Shown here piece after piece: positions 34,713 through 43,946 of a stretch of 64,000 nucleotides of DNA (position 1 is its first letter; every line of letters starts with the position of its first letter). This DNA is from Corynebacterium pelargi (GTDB lineage Bacteria > Actinomycetota > Actinomycetes > Mycobacteriales > Mycobacteriaceae), in the NCBI RefSeq assembly GCF_014635485.1, contig NZ_BMCX01000002.1, positions 456,396 to 520,395 on the forward strand, read 5' to 3'. Below the pieces are notes generated by a model. That model was given only the letters and a program-made list of their open reading frames with translations. It was not told where the DNA came from and ran no database searches. The translations under genes were made by a program, and so were the position numbers.

Positions 34713-36318
34713 GGAGCACAAGGCCATTTCTGGGCTGATTCACCGAGTACGCCACGCACTAGTAGAGCGCTGGCAAACCAGCGTTCAATACCGCGTGTTG
34801 GGCACGATTATTCTTGCCTCCGCTTTTGTGCTGCTTATTTTGGCCATGTTCGTTACCAACTTCCTGGTTGGTCGGTTCATGGACGCCAAAGAAGAAATCG
34901 CGGCACAAGAGATCGACCGCGCGCGTGTGGCCGTGGAGGAACAAATCGCTGCCACGGGTGCATCAAGCCCCTTGGATGTTCGACTCAAAACTGCCCGTGC
35001 CGCCATTGTCTCGCGGGCGGTAGAAGGCCAGGAGCAGGCCGTCTACGAGCCGGTGATCTTGGTCAATGATCCAGGCGGTGAGGTGATCTCCGCCCCCGAG
35101 GGCTACCGCATCCCTGAGCGTTTGCGCAGCTTTGTCGCCCAGGGGCAGGTAGCAAGCCAATACGCCACGATCAGAAGAAGCGACGATTCCAGCTACAAGG
35201 CCTTAATCATCGGCACACCGACCGACGCCGAGGTGCCCAACCTCCAGGTGTATCTGGTGATGTCGATGGAAAACGACGAGGCCACATTGGCCATGCTGCG
35301 CGGTTCCTTCGCAGGTGCGGCCATCTTGTTGATTGTGCTCTTCGTGATCATCGTCTGGGTGGCCACCAATCAGCTCATTACCCCGGTGCGCTCAGCCAGC
35401 CGCATTGCGGAACGTTTCGCCGATGGGCATCTGCGAGAAAGAATGGTCGTCGATGGCCGAGACGAAATAGCGCGCCTTGCCATGAGCTTTAACTCCATGG
35501 CCGATAGCCTGTCTAAGAAGATTCAGCAGCTCGAAGAATACGGCAATTTCCAGCGTCAATTTACCTCCGATGTCTCCCATGAGCTGCGCACACCTTTGAC
35601 CACGGTGCGTTTGGCCGCCGATATGATCAACTCCGAATCGGAGGAGTTTGCACCGCACACCAAGCGTGCCTCCCAGTTGCTTGTTCAGCAGCTCGATCTC
35701 TTTGAAGACCTGCTCAATGATTTGCTGGAGATTTCGCGTTACGACGCCGGCGCTACGGAACTTTCACCGACCCAACTCGATATGCGCGAATGCATCCACT
35801 CTGCCTGGGATCAGGTACGCGCCCTGGCCAAGGAACTCGGTGTGCAAGTCACCTTCGTGCCAGAAGACGATCCGTTGCCAATGGTGGGCGACGCCCGGCG
35901 TATCGAGAGAATTCTGCGCAACCTCTTTGCCAACGCTGTGGACCACTCGGAAGGTAACCCAGTGGAAATCCGTACCGCCATGAGCGCGGATGCCATTGCC
36001 GTGACTGTGACTGACCATGGCGTTGGTTTGAAACCGGAACAAGAAGAGCTCGTCTTCGAACGTTTTTGGCGCGCAGATCCCTCGCGCGAACGCCACTCCG
36101 GCGGCACCGGTTTGGGCCTTGCCATCGCGCTCGAAGATGCCCACCTGCACGGCGGCACCATTGAAGCTCGCGGCAATATCGGCGTGGGTTCCACCTTCAG
36201 GGTGCTGCTGCCTCGCACACCGGGTGGCGAGATCAACCAACCTCCCTTGCCGCTGCATGCGCCTGAGAGCAAGGAACGCCCCAGCGAGGGCATTAACCTC
36301 AGCGAGGAGGATCAATGA
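34690..36318 (+). CDS. mtrB: Two-component sensor histidine kinase MtrB
   Basis: 542 residues as drawn. One membrane helix (about 38-60), a ~150-residue extracellular sensor region, a second helix (about 205-228), HAMP, then the kinase core with the phospho-acceptor His297 in 'DVSHELRTPLTTVR' and ATP-lid motifs 'NLFANAVDHS', 'DHGVGL', 'GGTGLGLAIA'. It phosphorylates MtrA. The start is unclear: GTG 34690 lies inside mtrA without a clear site, while a good GGAG at 34713-34716 stands nine bases before an in-frame ATT at 34726. The end overlaps lpqB. Confidence 0.93.
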   Translation: MWVTRSAKEHKAISGLIHRVRHALVERWQTSVQYRVLGTIILASAFVLLILAMFVTNFLVGRFMDAKEEIAAQEIDRARVAVEEQIAATGASSPLDVRLKTARAAIVSRAVEGQEQAVYEPVILVNDPGGEVISAPEGYRIPERLRSFVAQGQVASQYATIRRSDDSSYKALIIGTPTDAEVPNLQVYLVMSMENDEATLAMLRGSFAGAAILLIVLFVIIVWVATNQLITPVRSASRIAERFADGHLRERMVVDGRDEIARLAMSFNSMADSLSKKIQQLEEYGNFQRQFTSDVSHELRTPLTTVRLAADMINSESEEFAPHTKRASQLLVQQLDLFEDLLNDLLEISRYDAGATELSPTQLDMRECIHSAWDQVRALAKELGVQVTFVPEDDPLPMVGDARRIERILRNLFANAVDHSEGNPVEIRTAMSADAIAVTVTDHGVGLKPEQEELVFERFWRADPSRERHSGGTGLGLAIALEDAHLHGGTIEARGNIGVGSTFRVLLPRTPGGEINQPPLPLHAPESKERPSEGINLSEEDQ

Positions 36319-38039
36319 TGAAGCGAATTCCGATGCTCTGCGTAGCTACTGCTGCCGCCATGGCGCTGAGTGCGTGTATTTCTGTGCCTTCAGAAACTGA
36401 TCCGCAGGCGATTAGGAGTTTTGAACAAGAACAACCCTCTAGCTTTGAAGGGCCAAAAGAAGGCGAAGCACCAGACCTTTTGCTTCGTGATTTCTATAGC
36501 GCCAATGCTTTAGCCGAACAGCAATACCGGGCGGCGAAAAGCTATATGAGCAAAGAAAAAGCCGAGTCGTGGGCGCCAAGGCCAGACATTCTCGTGCTTG
36601 ATCGCATCGATGTGAATTCCGCACCCCAAGACGATGAAGAGCCGGGGCGCACCTATGAGGTCACCGGCACTATCGTCGGTGAGGTAAGCAAAGCGGGAGC
36701 CTATCAGCCCCGCAAGATGCCGTTTAGGCAAAACGTTCGGCTTGAAGAAATTGATGGTGAGTGGCGCATCGTCGACCTGCCAAATCAAATCATGGTGGAG
36801 CGCAATGCGTTTCGTAACCACTACACCATGCGCAATGTTTATTTCTTTGATCCCAGTGGCAGCCGTTTAGTAGCAGATCAACGATGGATCTATAACCGAA
36901 CGGGCTCGCTCGACTCAGCACTGCTGTCACTGCTCATTGAAGGCCCCTCCGAGTGGCTTGCCCCCGGCGTCATGGATGAGCTGCCAGCGGATGCCACCTA
37001 CGCCGGTAGGCGCGAGGGTGTGTATGAATTTAGTGGCCTGACTAATCTCAGCTCAGACGCGATGCGCAGGCTTGCGGCCAGTATCGTCTGGACCTTGGGC
37101 ATGGCAGAAATCGGCGGCCCCTACCACCTGGCATTTGATGGCAATCCGGTGCGCTCCAGAGACACCGAGGATCCCGACCTCACCGTGGATAATTTCGCCG
37201 AATACAACCCCCAGGCCACCGGCAACAGCTTCGATACTGCCTACGCGCTACTCGGTGGCCAATTGGTCAATATCAATGGCGGCAGAATCAACCCGGTAAA
37301 TAAGCCGATTGGTGAAATTGACGCTATTGAATCCATCAGCATCTCCGGCAAGAGCGATGCTGTTGGTGTGGTGCGAAGCTTTGGCCAGGGCGATGATCGT
37401 GAATCTGAGCTGCTGATCGGCACCATGAATACGCCTTTAGAAAGTAAGCTTCGCGCGCGAACCCTGACCAAGCCCACCTTTGAGCCAACGGCGTCCTCGC
37501 TGTGGACTGTGATTGATGGGCAAAAGATCGCCCGCGTGGCGCGTTCGAGCGATAATGGCGAAATCGTCCAAACTGAAGTTGATTCGGAGTCTTTGGGCGA
37601 GCACAGCGATATCTCGGTGTTGCAGCTTTCTCATGCCGGATCCAGGGTTGCCATCGTGATGAACGGCAAGGTCTATGTGGGCGTGGTGGCTAGGCCGAAC
37701 GTTGGTGAACGCAAAGTGACCAACGTGATCGATCTTCTGCCTGGTTTTGAAGACACGATCATCTCCTTGGACTGGCAAGCAGATGGCACCCTATTGATCG
37801 GTACCGCCAACCCAGAAGCACCAGTGTGGATCGCAGCCCCAGACGGATCAAGTGCCACACCGCTGCCCGGAGCCAACCTTGATGCTCCGGTGGTGTCGGT
37901 GACGTCTAATAGCTCCACGATCTTCGCCACCGATGCCAGAGCGACGATGCAGATTCCGAAGGATCTGCAGGAGGCGAATTTCTGGCGCGAGGTGGCCGGC
38001 ATCGAAGGCGTGCGCGCACCTGTGGTGGTTCCGAACTAG
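36315..38039 (+). CDS. lpqB: Lipoprotein LpqB
   Basis: 574 residues. Signal peptide with lipobox LSAC, Cys21 lipid-modified. The mature protein has an N-terminal region, a GerMN-like domain (about 190-310) and a C-terminal beta-propeller-like region. LpqB acts with MtrAB outside the membrane to tune kinase activity. Coding overlaps the mtrB stop (ATGATGA), so the three genes form one operon. A hairpin follows 55 bases after the stop. Confidence 0.93.
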   Translation: MMKRIPMLCVATAAAMALSACISVPSETDPQAIRSFEQEQPSSFEGPKEGEAPDLLLRDFYSANALAEQQYRAAKSYMSKEKAESWAPRPDILVLDRIDVNSAPQDDEEPGRTYEVTGTIVGEVSKAGAYQPRKMPFRQNVRLEEIDGEWRIVDLPNQIMVERNAFRNHYTMRNVYFFDPSGSRLVADQRWIYNRTGSLDSALLSLLIEGPSEWLAPGVMDELPADATYAGRREGVYEFSGLTNLSSDAMRRLAASIVWTLGMAEIGGPYHLAFDGNPVRSRDTEDPDLTVDNFAEYNPQATGNSFDTAYALLGGQLVNINGGRINPVNKPIGEIDAIESISISGKSDAVGVVRSFGQGDDRESELLIGTMNTPLESKLRARTLTKPTFEPTASSLWTVIDGQKIARVARSSDNGEIVQTEVDSESLGEHSDISVLQLSHAGSRVAIVMNGKVYVGVVARPNVGERKVTNVIDLLPGFEDTIISLDWQADGTLLIGTANPEAPVWIAAPDGSSATPLPGANLDAPVVSVTSNSSTIFATDARATMQIPKDLQEANFWREVAGIEGVRAPVVVPN

Positions 38040-38094
38040 TACTGCCTTCCTCTTGCAGGTGCCACTGAGTGGCCTTAACCTCAAACTGAGCTTG

Positions 38095-38117
38095 GGTGCC
38101 GATGGGGTATCGGCACC
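38095..38117 (+). terminator. Hairpin after lpqB
   Basis: GGTGCCGAT-GGGGT-ATCGGCACC, a perfect nine-base stem, 55 bases past lpqB and 37 bases before comF. It lacks a U-run, so termination may be partial. Confidence 0.55.
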
Positions 38118-38154
38118 GTGGCAAGCACGTTCGATGCCTGTGGGGGTGGGGGTT

Positions 38155-38796
38155 ATGAATATCCGAGGTGTGCGCGCAGCGTTGTTGGCACTGGGGGAGT
38201 TGTGCCTGCCGCGGTGCTGCGCAGGATGTGCGGCACCTGGGGTGTCCTTGTGCGCGCAATGCAAACAGCACCTCAGGCACCCACCGCAGCGGGTGAGCAC
38301 CAGGGTGTTACAGCATGTGCCGGTGTATTCCCTCGGTGCCTACGGTGGTGTGCGTTGCGCGATGATCCTTGGCATGAAAGAGCGCGGGCGTATGGATATG
38401 TGCGCGGTATTCGGTGCGGTGCTGGCTGCTGCGGTTGGCACCTTGGAGGCTCAAGGGCGCGTGCCCGAGGGGGTGTGTTTGGTGCCTGCTCCAACCACCG
38501 CGAGCAATGAGCGAGCAAGGGGTGGGGATCCGGTATTTCTTTCCTGCAAGGCCAGTGGTATTCCAAGTGCGCAACTGCTGAGGCACACCAAGACGGTGCG
38601 TGATTCCGCCGGGTTAAGCGCTGTGCAAAGAAGAATAAATATTTCCGGTGCTGTGCAGCTTTTGGGCACCGTTGATGCGCCGGTGCTGCTGGTAGATGAC
38701 GTGATTACCACCGGTGCAACCCTGTCTACTTCCGTGGCCGTGCTGCAAAGCGCAGGGGTAAAAGTATCTGCCTGCCTGGGGTTTTCTCATGCTTGA
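38155..38796 (+). CDS. ComF family phosphoribosyltransferase-like protein
   Basis: 213 residues. The N-terminal zinc-finger-like cluster 'CLPRCCAGCAAPGVSLCAQC' is followed by the PRT domain, whose PRPP loop is 'VLLVDDVITTGATL' (about 178-191). ComF proteins are needed for DNA uptake in competent bacteria and appear in many non-competent ones; the reaction is not known. ATG 38155 has a G-rich stretch (GGGGGTGGGGG) upstream; ATG 38134 is also in frame. Confidence 0.85.
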   Translation: MNIRGVRAALLALGELCLPRCCAGCAAPGVSLCAQCKQHLRHPPQRVSTRVLQHVPVYSLGAYGGVRCAMILGMKERGRMDMCAVFGAVLAAAVGTLEAQGRVPEGVCLVPAPTTASNERARGGDPVFLSCKASGIPSAQLLRHTKTVRDSAGLSAVQRRINISGAVQLLGTVDAPVLLVDDVITTGATLSTSVAVLQSAGVKVSACLGFSHA

Positions 38797-39001
38797 AGGT
38801 GGTGGGCCTTTTTGGCGCTAGCACCAAGTGCTTGGATTTGGTGGCTGTAGCAAAGAATCTGCCAACGCTGAGAGCGAACAACATTCTATGGCGATGGGTG
38901 CAAAACTACGGGTATCCTTAATGGTGAAAGTTCACCCCGCCCGGAGGGGGTCTGTCAGAGGTTTTCTCCAAGGGCGGACAACATAAGGGAGGTACGTGAT
39001 T

Positions 39002-39667
39002 ATGACCACGCCTGATGGCTCCAACGAGGTGTTGAGCCCGGACGTCAAGGTGTCAATCACCGGCCGCAACGTCGAGGTTCCCGAGCATTTCGCGGAACGA
39101 GTCAATTCCAAGCTTGCCAAGATTGCGCGTTTGGATCCTACGCTGACGTTCTTCCACGTCGAGTTGCAGCACGAGCCGAACCCTCGCCGTGCAGATAACT
39201 CTGATCGCATTCAGATCACCGCTACCGGCAAGGGCCACATTGCCCGTTCTGAGGCCAAGGAAGACAGCTTCTACGCAGCGCTTGAAACCGCGCTGTCTCG
39301 TATGGAGCGTTCGCTGCGTAAGGTCAAGGCTCGTCGGTCCATCTCCCTGTCCGGCCACCGTGCTCCAAAGAGCACCGGCGAGGCCGCCGCGGAGTTGGTG
39401 CGTGAGGCCGAGCAGGCTCGCGCCAAGGATCAATACGATGAAGATCCCTATGCTGATTCCGTCGAAGATGTGCTGCCCGGTCAGATCGTGCGCACCAAGG
39501 AACACTCCGCCACCCCGATGAGCGTGGATGATGCGCTATCTGAGATGGAGCTCGTGGGTCACGACTTCTACCTCTTTGTCAATGAAGAGACTGGTCAGCC
39601 TTCGGTGGTGTACCGTCGTCACGCCTATGACTATGGCTTGATCTCTTTGAGCAACGACAAGGCATAA
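39002..39667 (+). CDS. hpf: Ribosome hibernation promoting factor, long form
   Basis: 221 residues: an S30AE domain ('KVSITGRNVEVPEHFAERVNSKLAKIARLDP', about 14-115), a charged linker, and a C-terminal dimerisation domain ending 'LVGHDFYLFVNEETGQPSVVYRRHAYDYGLI'. The long form dimerises ribosomes into inactive 100S particles in stationary phase or stress. ATG 39002 has AGGGAGG nine bases upstream and is preferred over the GTG at 38996. The 205-base gap before it has no other gene. Confidence 0.94.
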   Translation: MTTPDGSNEVLSPDVKVSITGRNVEVPEHFAERVNSKLAKIARLDPTLTFFHVELQHEPNPRRADNSDRIQITATGKGHIARSEAKEDSFYAALETALSRMERSLRKVKARRSISLSGHRAPKSTGEAAAELVREAEQARAKDQYDEDPYADSVEDVLPGQIVRTKEHSATPMSVDDALSEMELVGHDFYLFVNEETGQPSVVYRRHAYDYGLISLSNDKA

Positions 39668-39694
39668 GGTCATCTGACGCTTGCTTTGAAGCCG

Positions 39695-39754
39695 CACCCG
39701 GATTGCTTTTCTGAGTTAGAAGATGCTCAGAGGTATCCGGGTGTTCGTGCTTTT
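39695..39754 (+). terminator. Terminator after hpf
   Basis: CACCCGGAT (39695-39703) pairs with ATCCGGGTG (39735-39743); an inner CTGAG/CTCAG stem strengthens it, and TTCGTGCTTTT follows. Confidence 0.8.
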
Positions 39755-39834
39755 CACAGACCCAAAACGTACAATACCTACGTTGATCGCAATTACCTTG
39801 CAAAAATTAGCCAATAGTTAAAGGAACTGTGCAC

Positions 39835-42375
39835 GTGCTTGGACTTTCTAAAATGCTTCGCGTCGGTGAAGGGCGTGCGGTAAAGCGCCTGAAAAAGATC
39901 GCCGAAAGCGTGCTCGAGCTCGACGAAGAGTATTCGGCTCTGAGCGATGAGGAACTCAAAGCCAAAACTCCTGAGTTCCAGCGCCGCATTCAAGAAGGCG
40001 AATCCCTTGATGATTTGCTGCTCGAAGCCTTCGCCACCGCCCGCGAAGCCTCCTATCGTGTGCTGGGCCAGAAGCACTATTTGGTGCAGGTGATGGGCGG
40101 TGCCGCCTTGCACTTTGGCAACGTAGCCGAGATGCGCACCGGTGAGGGTAAAACCCTGACCTGTGTGCTGCCCGCCTACCTCAATGCCCTAGAGGGCAAG
40201 GGTGTGCACGTGGTGACGGTGAATGATTACCTGGCCAAGCGTGACGCAGAGTGGATGGGTCGTGTGCACCGTTGGCTCGGCCTGGACGTGGGCGTCATTT
40301 TGTCTGAGATGCGCCCGGAGGAACGTCGACAAGCGTATAACGCCGATATCACCTACGGCACCAACAACGAGCTGGGCTTTGACTACCTGCGTGACAATAT
40401 GGTCCGCTCGCTGGACGATCTGGTGCAGCGCGGTCACCACTACGCCATCGTGGATGAGGTCGACTCGATCCTGATCGACGAGGCACGTACCCCGCTGATT
40501 ATCTCCGGCCCGGTGGACGGCTCATCGCAGTGGTACTCGGTATTTGCCCAGCTTGCGCCGCTGATGAAGAAGGACATTCACTATGAAGTGGATGAACGCA
40601 AGCGCACCATTGGCATTAAAGAAGAAGGCGTTGGTTTTGTAGAAGACCAGCTTGGCATCGATAACCTTTATGCCCCCGAGCACTCCCAATTGGTGAGCTA
40701 CCTGAATAACTCTTTGAAGGCCAAGGAGTTGTTCACCCGCGATAAGGACTACATCGTGCGCAAGGGCGAGGTGCTCATCGTGGATGACTTCACCGGCCGT
40801 GTGCTGGCTGGGCGTCGCTATAACGAGGGCATGCACCAGGCGATTGAGGCCAAAGAGTCGGTGGAGATCAAAAACGAAAACCAGACCCTGGCCACGATCA
40901 CCCTGCAGAACTACTTCCGCCTCTACGACAAGCTCGCCGGCATGACCGGTACCGCTGAGACTGAGGCAAGCGAGCTGCACCAGGTGTACAAGCTCAACGT
41001 GATGGCTATTCCTACCAACCGCGAAAATCAGCGCGAGGACATGACCGACCTGGTGTACAAGACCCAGGAAGCCAAGTTCGAGGCCGTGGTGGAAGATATT
41101 GCCGAGCGTGTGGCCAAAGGCCAGCCGGTGTTGGTGGGTACCACCTCGGTGGAGCGTTCGGAGTACCTGTCCAAGCTGCTGCAGCGTCGCGGCATTAAGC
41201 ACAATGTGCTCAATGCGAAATTCCACGAGCAAGAAGCCCAGATCGTAGCTCAGGCAGGTCTGCCGGGTGCCGTGACCGTGGCTACCAACATGGCCGGCCG
41301 TGGTACCGACATCGTGCTCGGTGGCAACCCCGATATCATCGCGGACCTGAACCTGCGTGAGCGTGGCCTCGATCCCGTGGATACCCCGGAAGAGTACGAG
41401 GCTGCGTGGGATGAGGAGCTCGCCCGAGTCAAGGCTCGTGGAGCAAAGCTTGCCGACGAAGTGCGTGAAGCAGGCGGGCTGTACGTCCTTGGTACCGAGC
41501 GCCATGAATCCCGACGCATCGATAACCAGCTTCGTGGTCGTGCCGGCCGCCAGGGTGACCCGGGAACCACGCGTTTTTACCTCTCCATGCGTGACGACCT
41601 CATGGTGCGCTTCGTTGGCCAGTCCATGGAAAACATGATGAATCGCCTGAACGTGCCGGACAATGTGCCGATCGAGGCCAAGATGGTGACGAACTCCATC
41701 AAGGGTGTGCAAACCCAGGTGGAGAACCAGAACTTTGAGATGCGTAAGAACGTGCTCAAGTACGACGAGGTGATGAACGAGCAGCGCAAGGTGATCTACC
41801 GCGAGCGCCGCGAGATCCTTGAGGCTGCCGATATTGCCGATAACGTCCAGCACATGATCGACGACACCATCAATGCCTACGTCGATGGTGCTACCGCCAA
41901 TGGCTACGTGGAGGACTGGGATCTGGATTCACTCTGGCATGCCCTTGAGTCGCTCTACGGCCCGCGCGTGAGCAGCGAGGAATTGATTGAGGGCAGCGAG
42001 TACGGTGCTCCCGGCGAGCTCGGCGCTGAGGATTTGCGTGAAGCGTTGCTTGACGACGCCCACGCCCAATACAAGGAGCTCGAAACCATGGTGACTTCTG
42101 TCGGTGGTGACGCCCAGATGCGCAACCTTGAGCGCATGGTGATCCTGCCGGTGATCGACCAGAAGTGGCGCGAGCACCTCTACGAGATGGACTACCTCAA
42201 AGAGGGCATTGGTTTGCGTGCGATGGCGCAGCGCGACCCGCTGGTGGAATACCAAAAAGAAGGCGGCGACATGTTTAACGCCATGAAAGACGGCATCAAG
42301 GAAGAAACGGTGCGTCAGTTGTTCATGGTGCGTAAGCAATTCGAGCAGCAGGAGCAGCCCACCTCCGCCGAGTAA
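39835..42375 (+). CDS. secA1: Preprotein translocase ATPase SecA1
   Basis: 846 residues. Walker A is '[10 protein letters not shown]', Walker B region '[20 protein letters not shown]', with '[16 protein letters not shown]' and '[10 protein letters not shown]' in the second motor domain and a helical scaffold ending '[13 protein letters not shown]'. The zinc-binding tail seen in many SecA proteins is absent, as in corynebacterial SecA1. It drives secretion through SecYEG. GTG 39835 has AAAGGA nine bases upstream; a GTG two codons earlier is too close to it. Confidence 0.95.
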   Translation: MLGLSKMLRVGEGRAVKRLKKIAESVLELDEEYSALSDEELKAKTPEFQRRIQEGESLDDLLLEAFATAREASYRVLGQKHYLVQVMGGAALHFGNVAEMRTGEGKTLTCVLPAYLNALEGKGVHVVTVNDYLAKRDAEWMGRVHRWLGLDVGVILSEMRPEERRQAYNADITYGTNNELGFDYLRDNMVRSLDDLVQRGHHYAIVDEVDSILIDEARTPLIISGPVDGSSQWYSVFAQLAPLMKKDIHYEVDERKRTIGIKEEGVGFVEDQLGIDNLYAPEHSQLVSYLNNSLKAKELFTRDKDYIVRKGEVLIVDDFTGRVLAGRRYNEGMHQAIEAKESVEIKNENQTLATITLQNYFRLYDKLAGMTGTAETEASELHQVYKLNVMAIPTNRENQREDMTDLVYKTQEAKFEAVVEDIAERVAKGQPVLVGTTSVERSEYLSKLLQRRGIKHNVLNAKFHEQEAQIVAQAGLPGAVTVATNMAGRGTDIVLGGNPDIIADLNLRERGLDPVDTPEEYEAAWDEELARVKARGAKLADEVREAGGLYVLGTERHESRRIDNQLRGRAGRQGDPGTTRFYLSMRDDLMVRFVGQSMENMMNRLNVPDNVPIEAKMVTNSIKGVQTQVENQNFEMRKNVLKYDEVMNEQRKVIYRERREILEAADIADNVQHMIDDTINAYVDGATANGYVEDWDLDSLWHALESLYGPRVSSEELIEGSEYGAPGELGAEDLREALLDDAHAQYKELETMVTSVGGDAQMRNLERMVILPVIDQKWREHLYEMDYLKEGIGLRAMAQRDPLVEYQKEGGDMFNAMKDGIKEETVRQLFMVRKQFEQQEQPTSAE

Positions 42376-42389
42376 TCGCGGCTGAGCTG

Positions 42390-42806
42390 CTAGAGCACCC
42401 TCAGGCTTCGCATGCGAAGTCCGGGGGTGTTTCCCATTGCGGGCTCAAATTGGGCGAGGTAGCCAAAGCAGCGTTGCTGGCTTGTGGCACTGCCCACCGC
42501 ATCGATTCTTTGGCCTTGGATGCGCAGGTGTAAGGATTCGAGCTTCACGGAGCTATCGATGCGTTGCCCACCCACTAAGCGGGCGGTGATATGCCTGCGC
42601 ACCTGTTCTGCGAAGTGTCGCTGCTTCAAGCTGGCCACCGCCCGCATGCCCGCGGCCACCTCAAGCGCGTGCTGCAACATGCTGCTGGCTTGTTGGCGAA
42701 GTGCAGGGTCAATTGCGGGCACGGGGTGGCTGATGGCCTCATGGGGCTTCAGCGGCGCTGGTGGGAGTTTCTTTAAAAGATTCCTGCCGGGGATCGCGAC
42801 CAGCAT
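42390..42806 (-). CDS. Rv3235 family protein
   Basis: 138 residues, basic and soluble. The C-terminal half 'HFAEQVRRHITARLVGGQRIDSSVKLESLHLRIQGQRID' with a preceding 'LQHALEVAAGMRAVASLKQ' matches the Rv3235 family found downstream of secA1 in this order. Function unknown. It is convergent with secA1 and its last codons lie inside the secA1 terminator hairpin. Confidence 0.75.
   Translation of the reverse strand: MLVAIPGRNLLKKLPPAPLKPHEAISHPVPAIDPALRQQASSMLQHALEVAAGMRAVASLKQRHFAEQVRRHITARLVGGQRIDSSVKLESLHLRIQGQRIDAVGSATSQQRCFGYLAQFEPAMGNTPGLRMRSLRVL
42395..42432 (+). terminator. Terminator after secA1
   Basis: A stem built around GGCTTCGC/GCGAAGTCC with outer CACCC/GGGTG pairs, followed by GTTTCCC. 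It overlaps the 3' end of the convergent gene. Confidence 0.7.
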
Positions 42807-42894
42807 GTAACCTGAGTCTCCTTAGGGTCGGTGACATGAGCTTTGGCAACGAATCCGCTTGACGGCGCGTGGGCAGGCGCTGGCAAGGAGTGAT

Positions 42895-42972
42895 ATGTGC
42901 AAGAATAACGGCAAAACTAGGAACAATCTATCCCAAGGTGTGATGACTTACGATGCGTGGACTCATCGTTGA
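42895..42972 (+). CDS. Possible 25-residue leader peptide before the HAD gene
   Basis: ATG 42895 follows AAGGAG at 42885-42890, one of the better ribosome sites in the area. The frame reads 25 residues (starting MCKNNGKTRNN) and ends in TGA at 42970-42972, overlapping the first codons of the HAD gene. It is not a recognised protein; it may be an upstream frame that couples or tunes translation of the HAD gene. Confidence 0.35.
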   Translation: MCKNNGKTRNNLSQGVMTYDAWTHR

Positions 42973-43363
42973 TTATGTGGGCGTGCTCGACGGCTCAGAA
43001 GAGTCGCAGCGACGTTGGCAGCAACTGCTCAGTGCGCTCAAGGCCGCCGGTATCGGCATTGCCATTTTGTCCAATGATCCAGGCGGCCCCGGTGCTGCTC
43101 CGATCCGTGCCTTCAAAGACCGTGGGCTTGTCGACGCTGTCGTGCTCTCCGGGGAGATCGGCGTGGAAAAGCCCGAGGCAGGTGCCTTCGAGTTTGCAGC
43201 CGAGGCCATCGAGCTGCCCATGAAGGACTGCGTGATGGTTGATGATTCCATCCTCAATGTGCGCGCTGCGGTAGACAATGGCTTGGTTGGCGTCTACTAC
43301 CAGCAATTTGACCGTGCCGTGGTGGAAATTACCGGCCTGTTCGGTATTCAAGGGGAGTTCTAG
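42953..43363 (+). CDS. HAD-superfamily protein
   Basis: 136 residues. HAD motif I is 'IVDYVGVLDG', motif II 'AILSND', the lysine 'GVEKPEAGAF' and motif IV 'CVMVDDSILNVRAA'. The second aspartate of the DxD catalytic pair is replaced by valine (D-Y-V), so phosphatase activity is doubtful. There is no cap domain. The gene's TAG shares its last base with the GTG start of the next gene, so the two are coupled. Specific role unknown. Confidence 0.8.
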   Translation: MRGLIVDYVGVLDGSEESQRRWQQLLSALKAAGIGIAILSNDPGGPGAAPIRAFKDRGLVDAVVLSGEIGVEKPEAGAFEFAAEAIELPMKDCVMVDDSILNVRAAVDNGLVGVYYQQFDRAVVEITGLFGIQGEF

Positions 43364-43866
43364 TGCGCGTCTATATTCCCGCCACCTTCGAGCTTCTACG
43401 CACCCTTGCCGAGGAAGGCGAGGTGCCCGTGCGTTCCGGCTATGCCTTTGGCGTAACCCCTGCGCTGCGGGAGTTTTATACCTCCGGTGACGAAGAAGAA
43501 ATCGCGCATTCTGCCTTCGAGGATGCTGCCTTGGCATCTATTCGGCTGCTGGCCATTGGCGATGAGATGCACCCTCATCGCCGCGCGGTGATTTCGGCGG
43601 ATATCCCCGATGCTGCCATCACCTTTGTTCCTGACCTAGGGGAGTCGGTAATGCAGGTGGATCCGGCCGTGATCTCCTTTGATCAGGTGGCCGCTATCCA
43701 CGTGGATACCCAAGGCAATGAGCAGAGCACTGCTGCTGCCATCGAGGTGATTGATCAAGCCGATCTTGGTGTAGAAGATGCAGAACTGTGCGTGGGCGAT
43801 GCCCTGGATCAGTTCATGGCGTGGTACGACCCAAGTGAACTTTCTGCACTGGTGCAGCTAGCCTAG
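43363..43866 (+). CDS. DUF6912 family protein
   Basis: 167 residues, acidic, soluble. It begins 'RVYIPATFELLRTLAEEGEVPVRSGYAFGVTPALREFY', the opening of the actinobacterial DUF6912 family, and ends 'LDQFMAWYDPSELSAL'. Function unknown. GTG start overlaps the HAD stop (TAGTG), giving translational coupling; the two conserved neighbours may act together. Confidence 0.75.
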   Translation: MRVYIPATFELLRTLAEEGEVPVRSGYAFGVTPALREFYTSGDEEEIAHSAFEDAALASIRLLAIGDEMHPHRRAVISADIPDAAITFVPDLGESVMQVDPAVISFDQVAAIHVDTQGNEQSTAAAIEVIDQADLGVEDAELCVGDALDQFMAWYDPSELSALVQLA

Positions 43867-43871
43867 CCCCA

Positions 43872-43914
43872 TTGACATCTTTGCGCAGCTTGCGTAGGGT
43901 TACGGCATCGTAAC
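43872..43914 (+). promoter_or_regulatory. Desaturase-operon promoter with operator-like inverted repeat
   Basis: A perfect TTGACA (43872-43877), 17 bases, then TAGGGT (43895-43900). The perfect inverted repeat GTTACG-GCAT-CGTAAC (43899-43914) covers the end of the -10 and the expected start site (about 43907). A repressor bound there would block transcription; a TetR-type lipid regulator is a reasonable guess. Confidence 0.75.
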
Positions 43915-43946
43915 TATTTCGCTTGCAAAGCAAAGGTGAATCTTTC

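Noticed and set aside
40522-41853. 443-codon minus-strand frame
   Set aside because: Antisense to secA1, rich in His and Val as typical of a complementary frame; no ribosome site.
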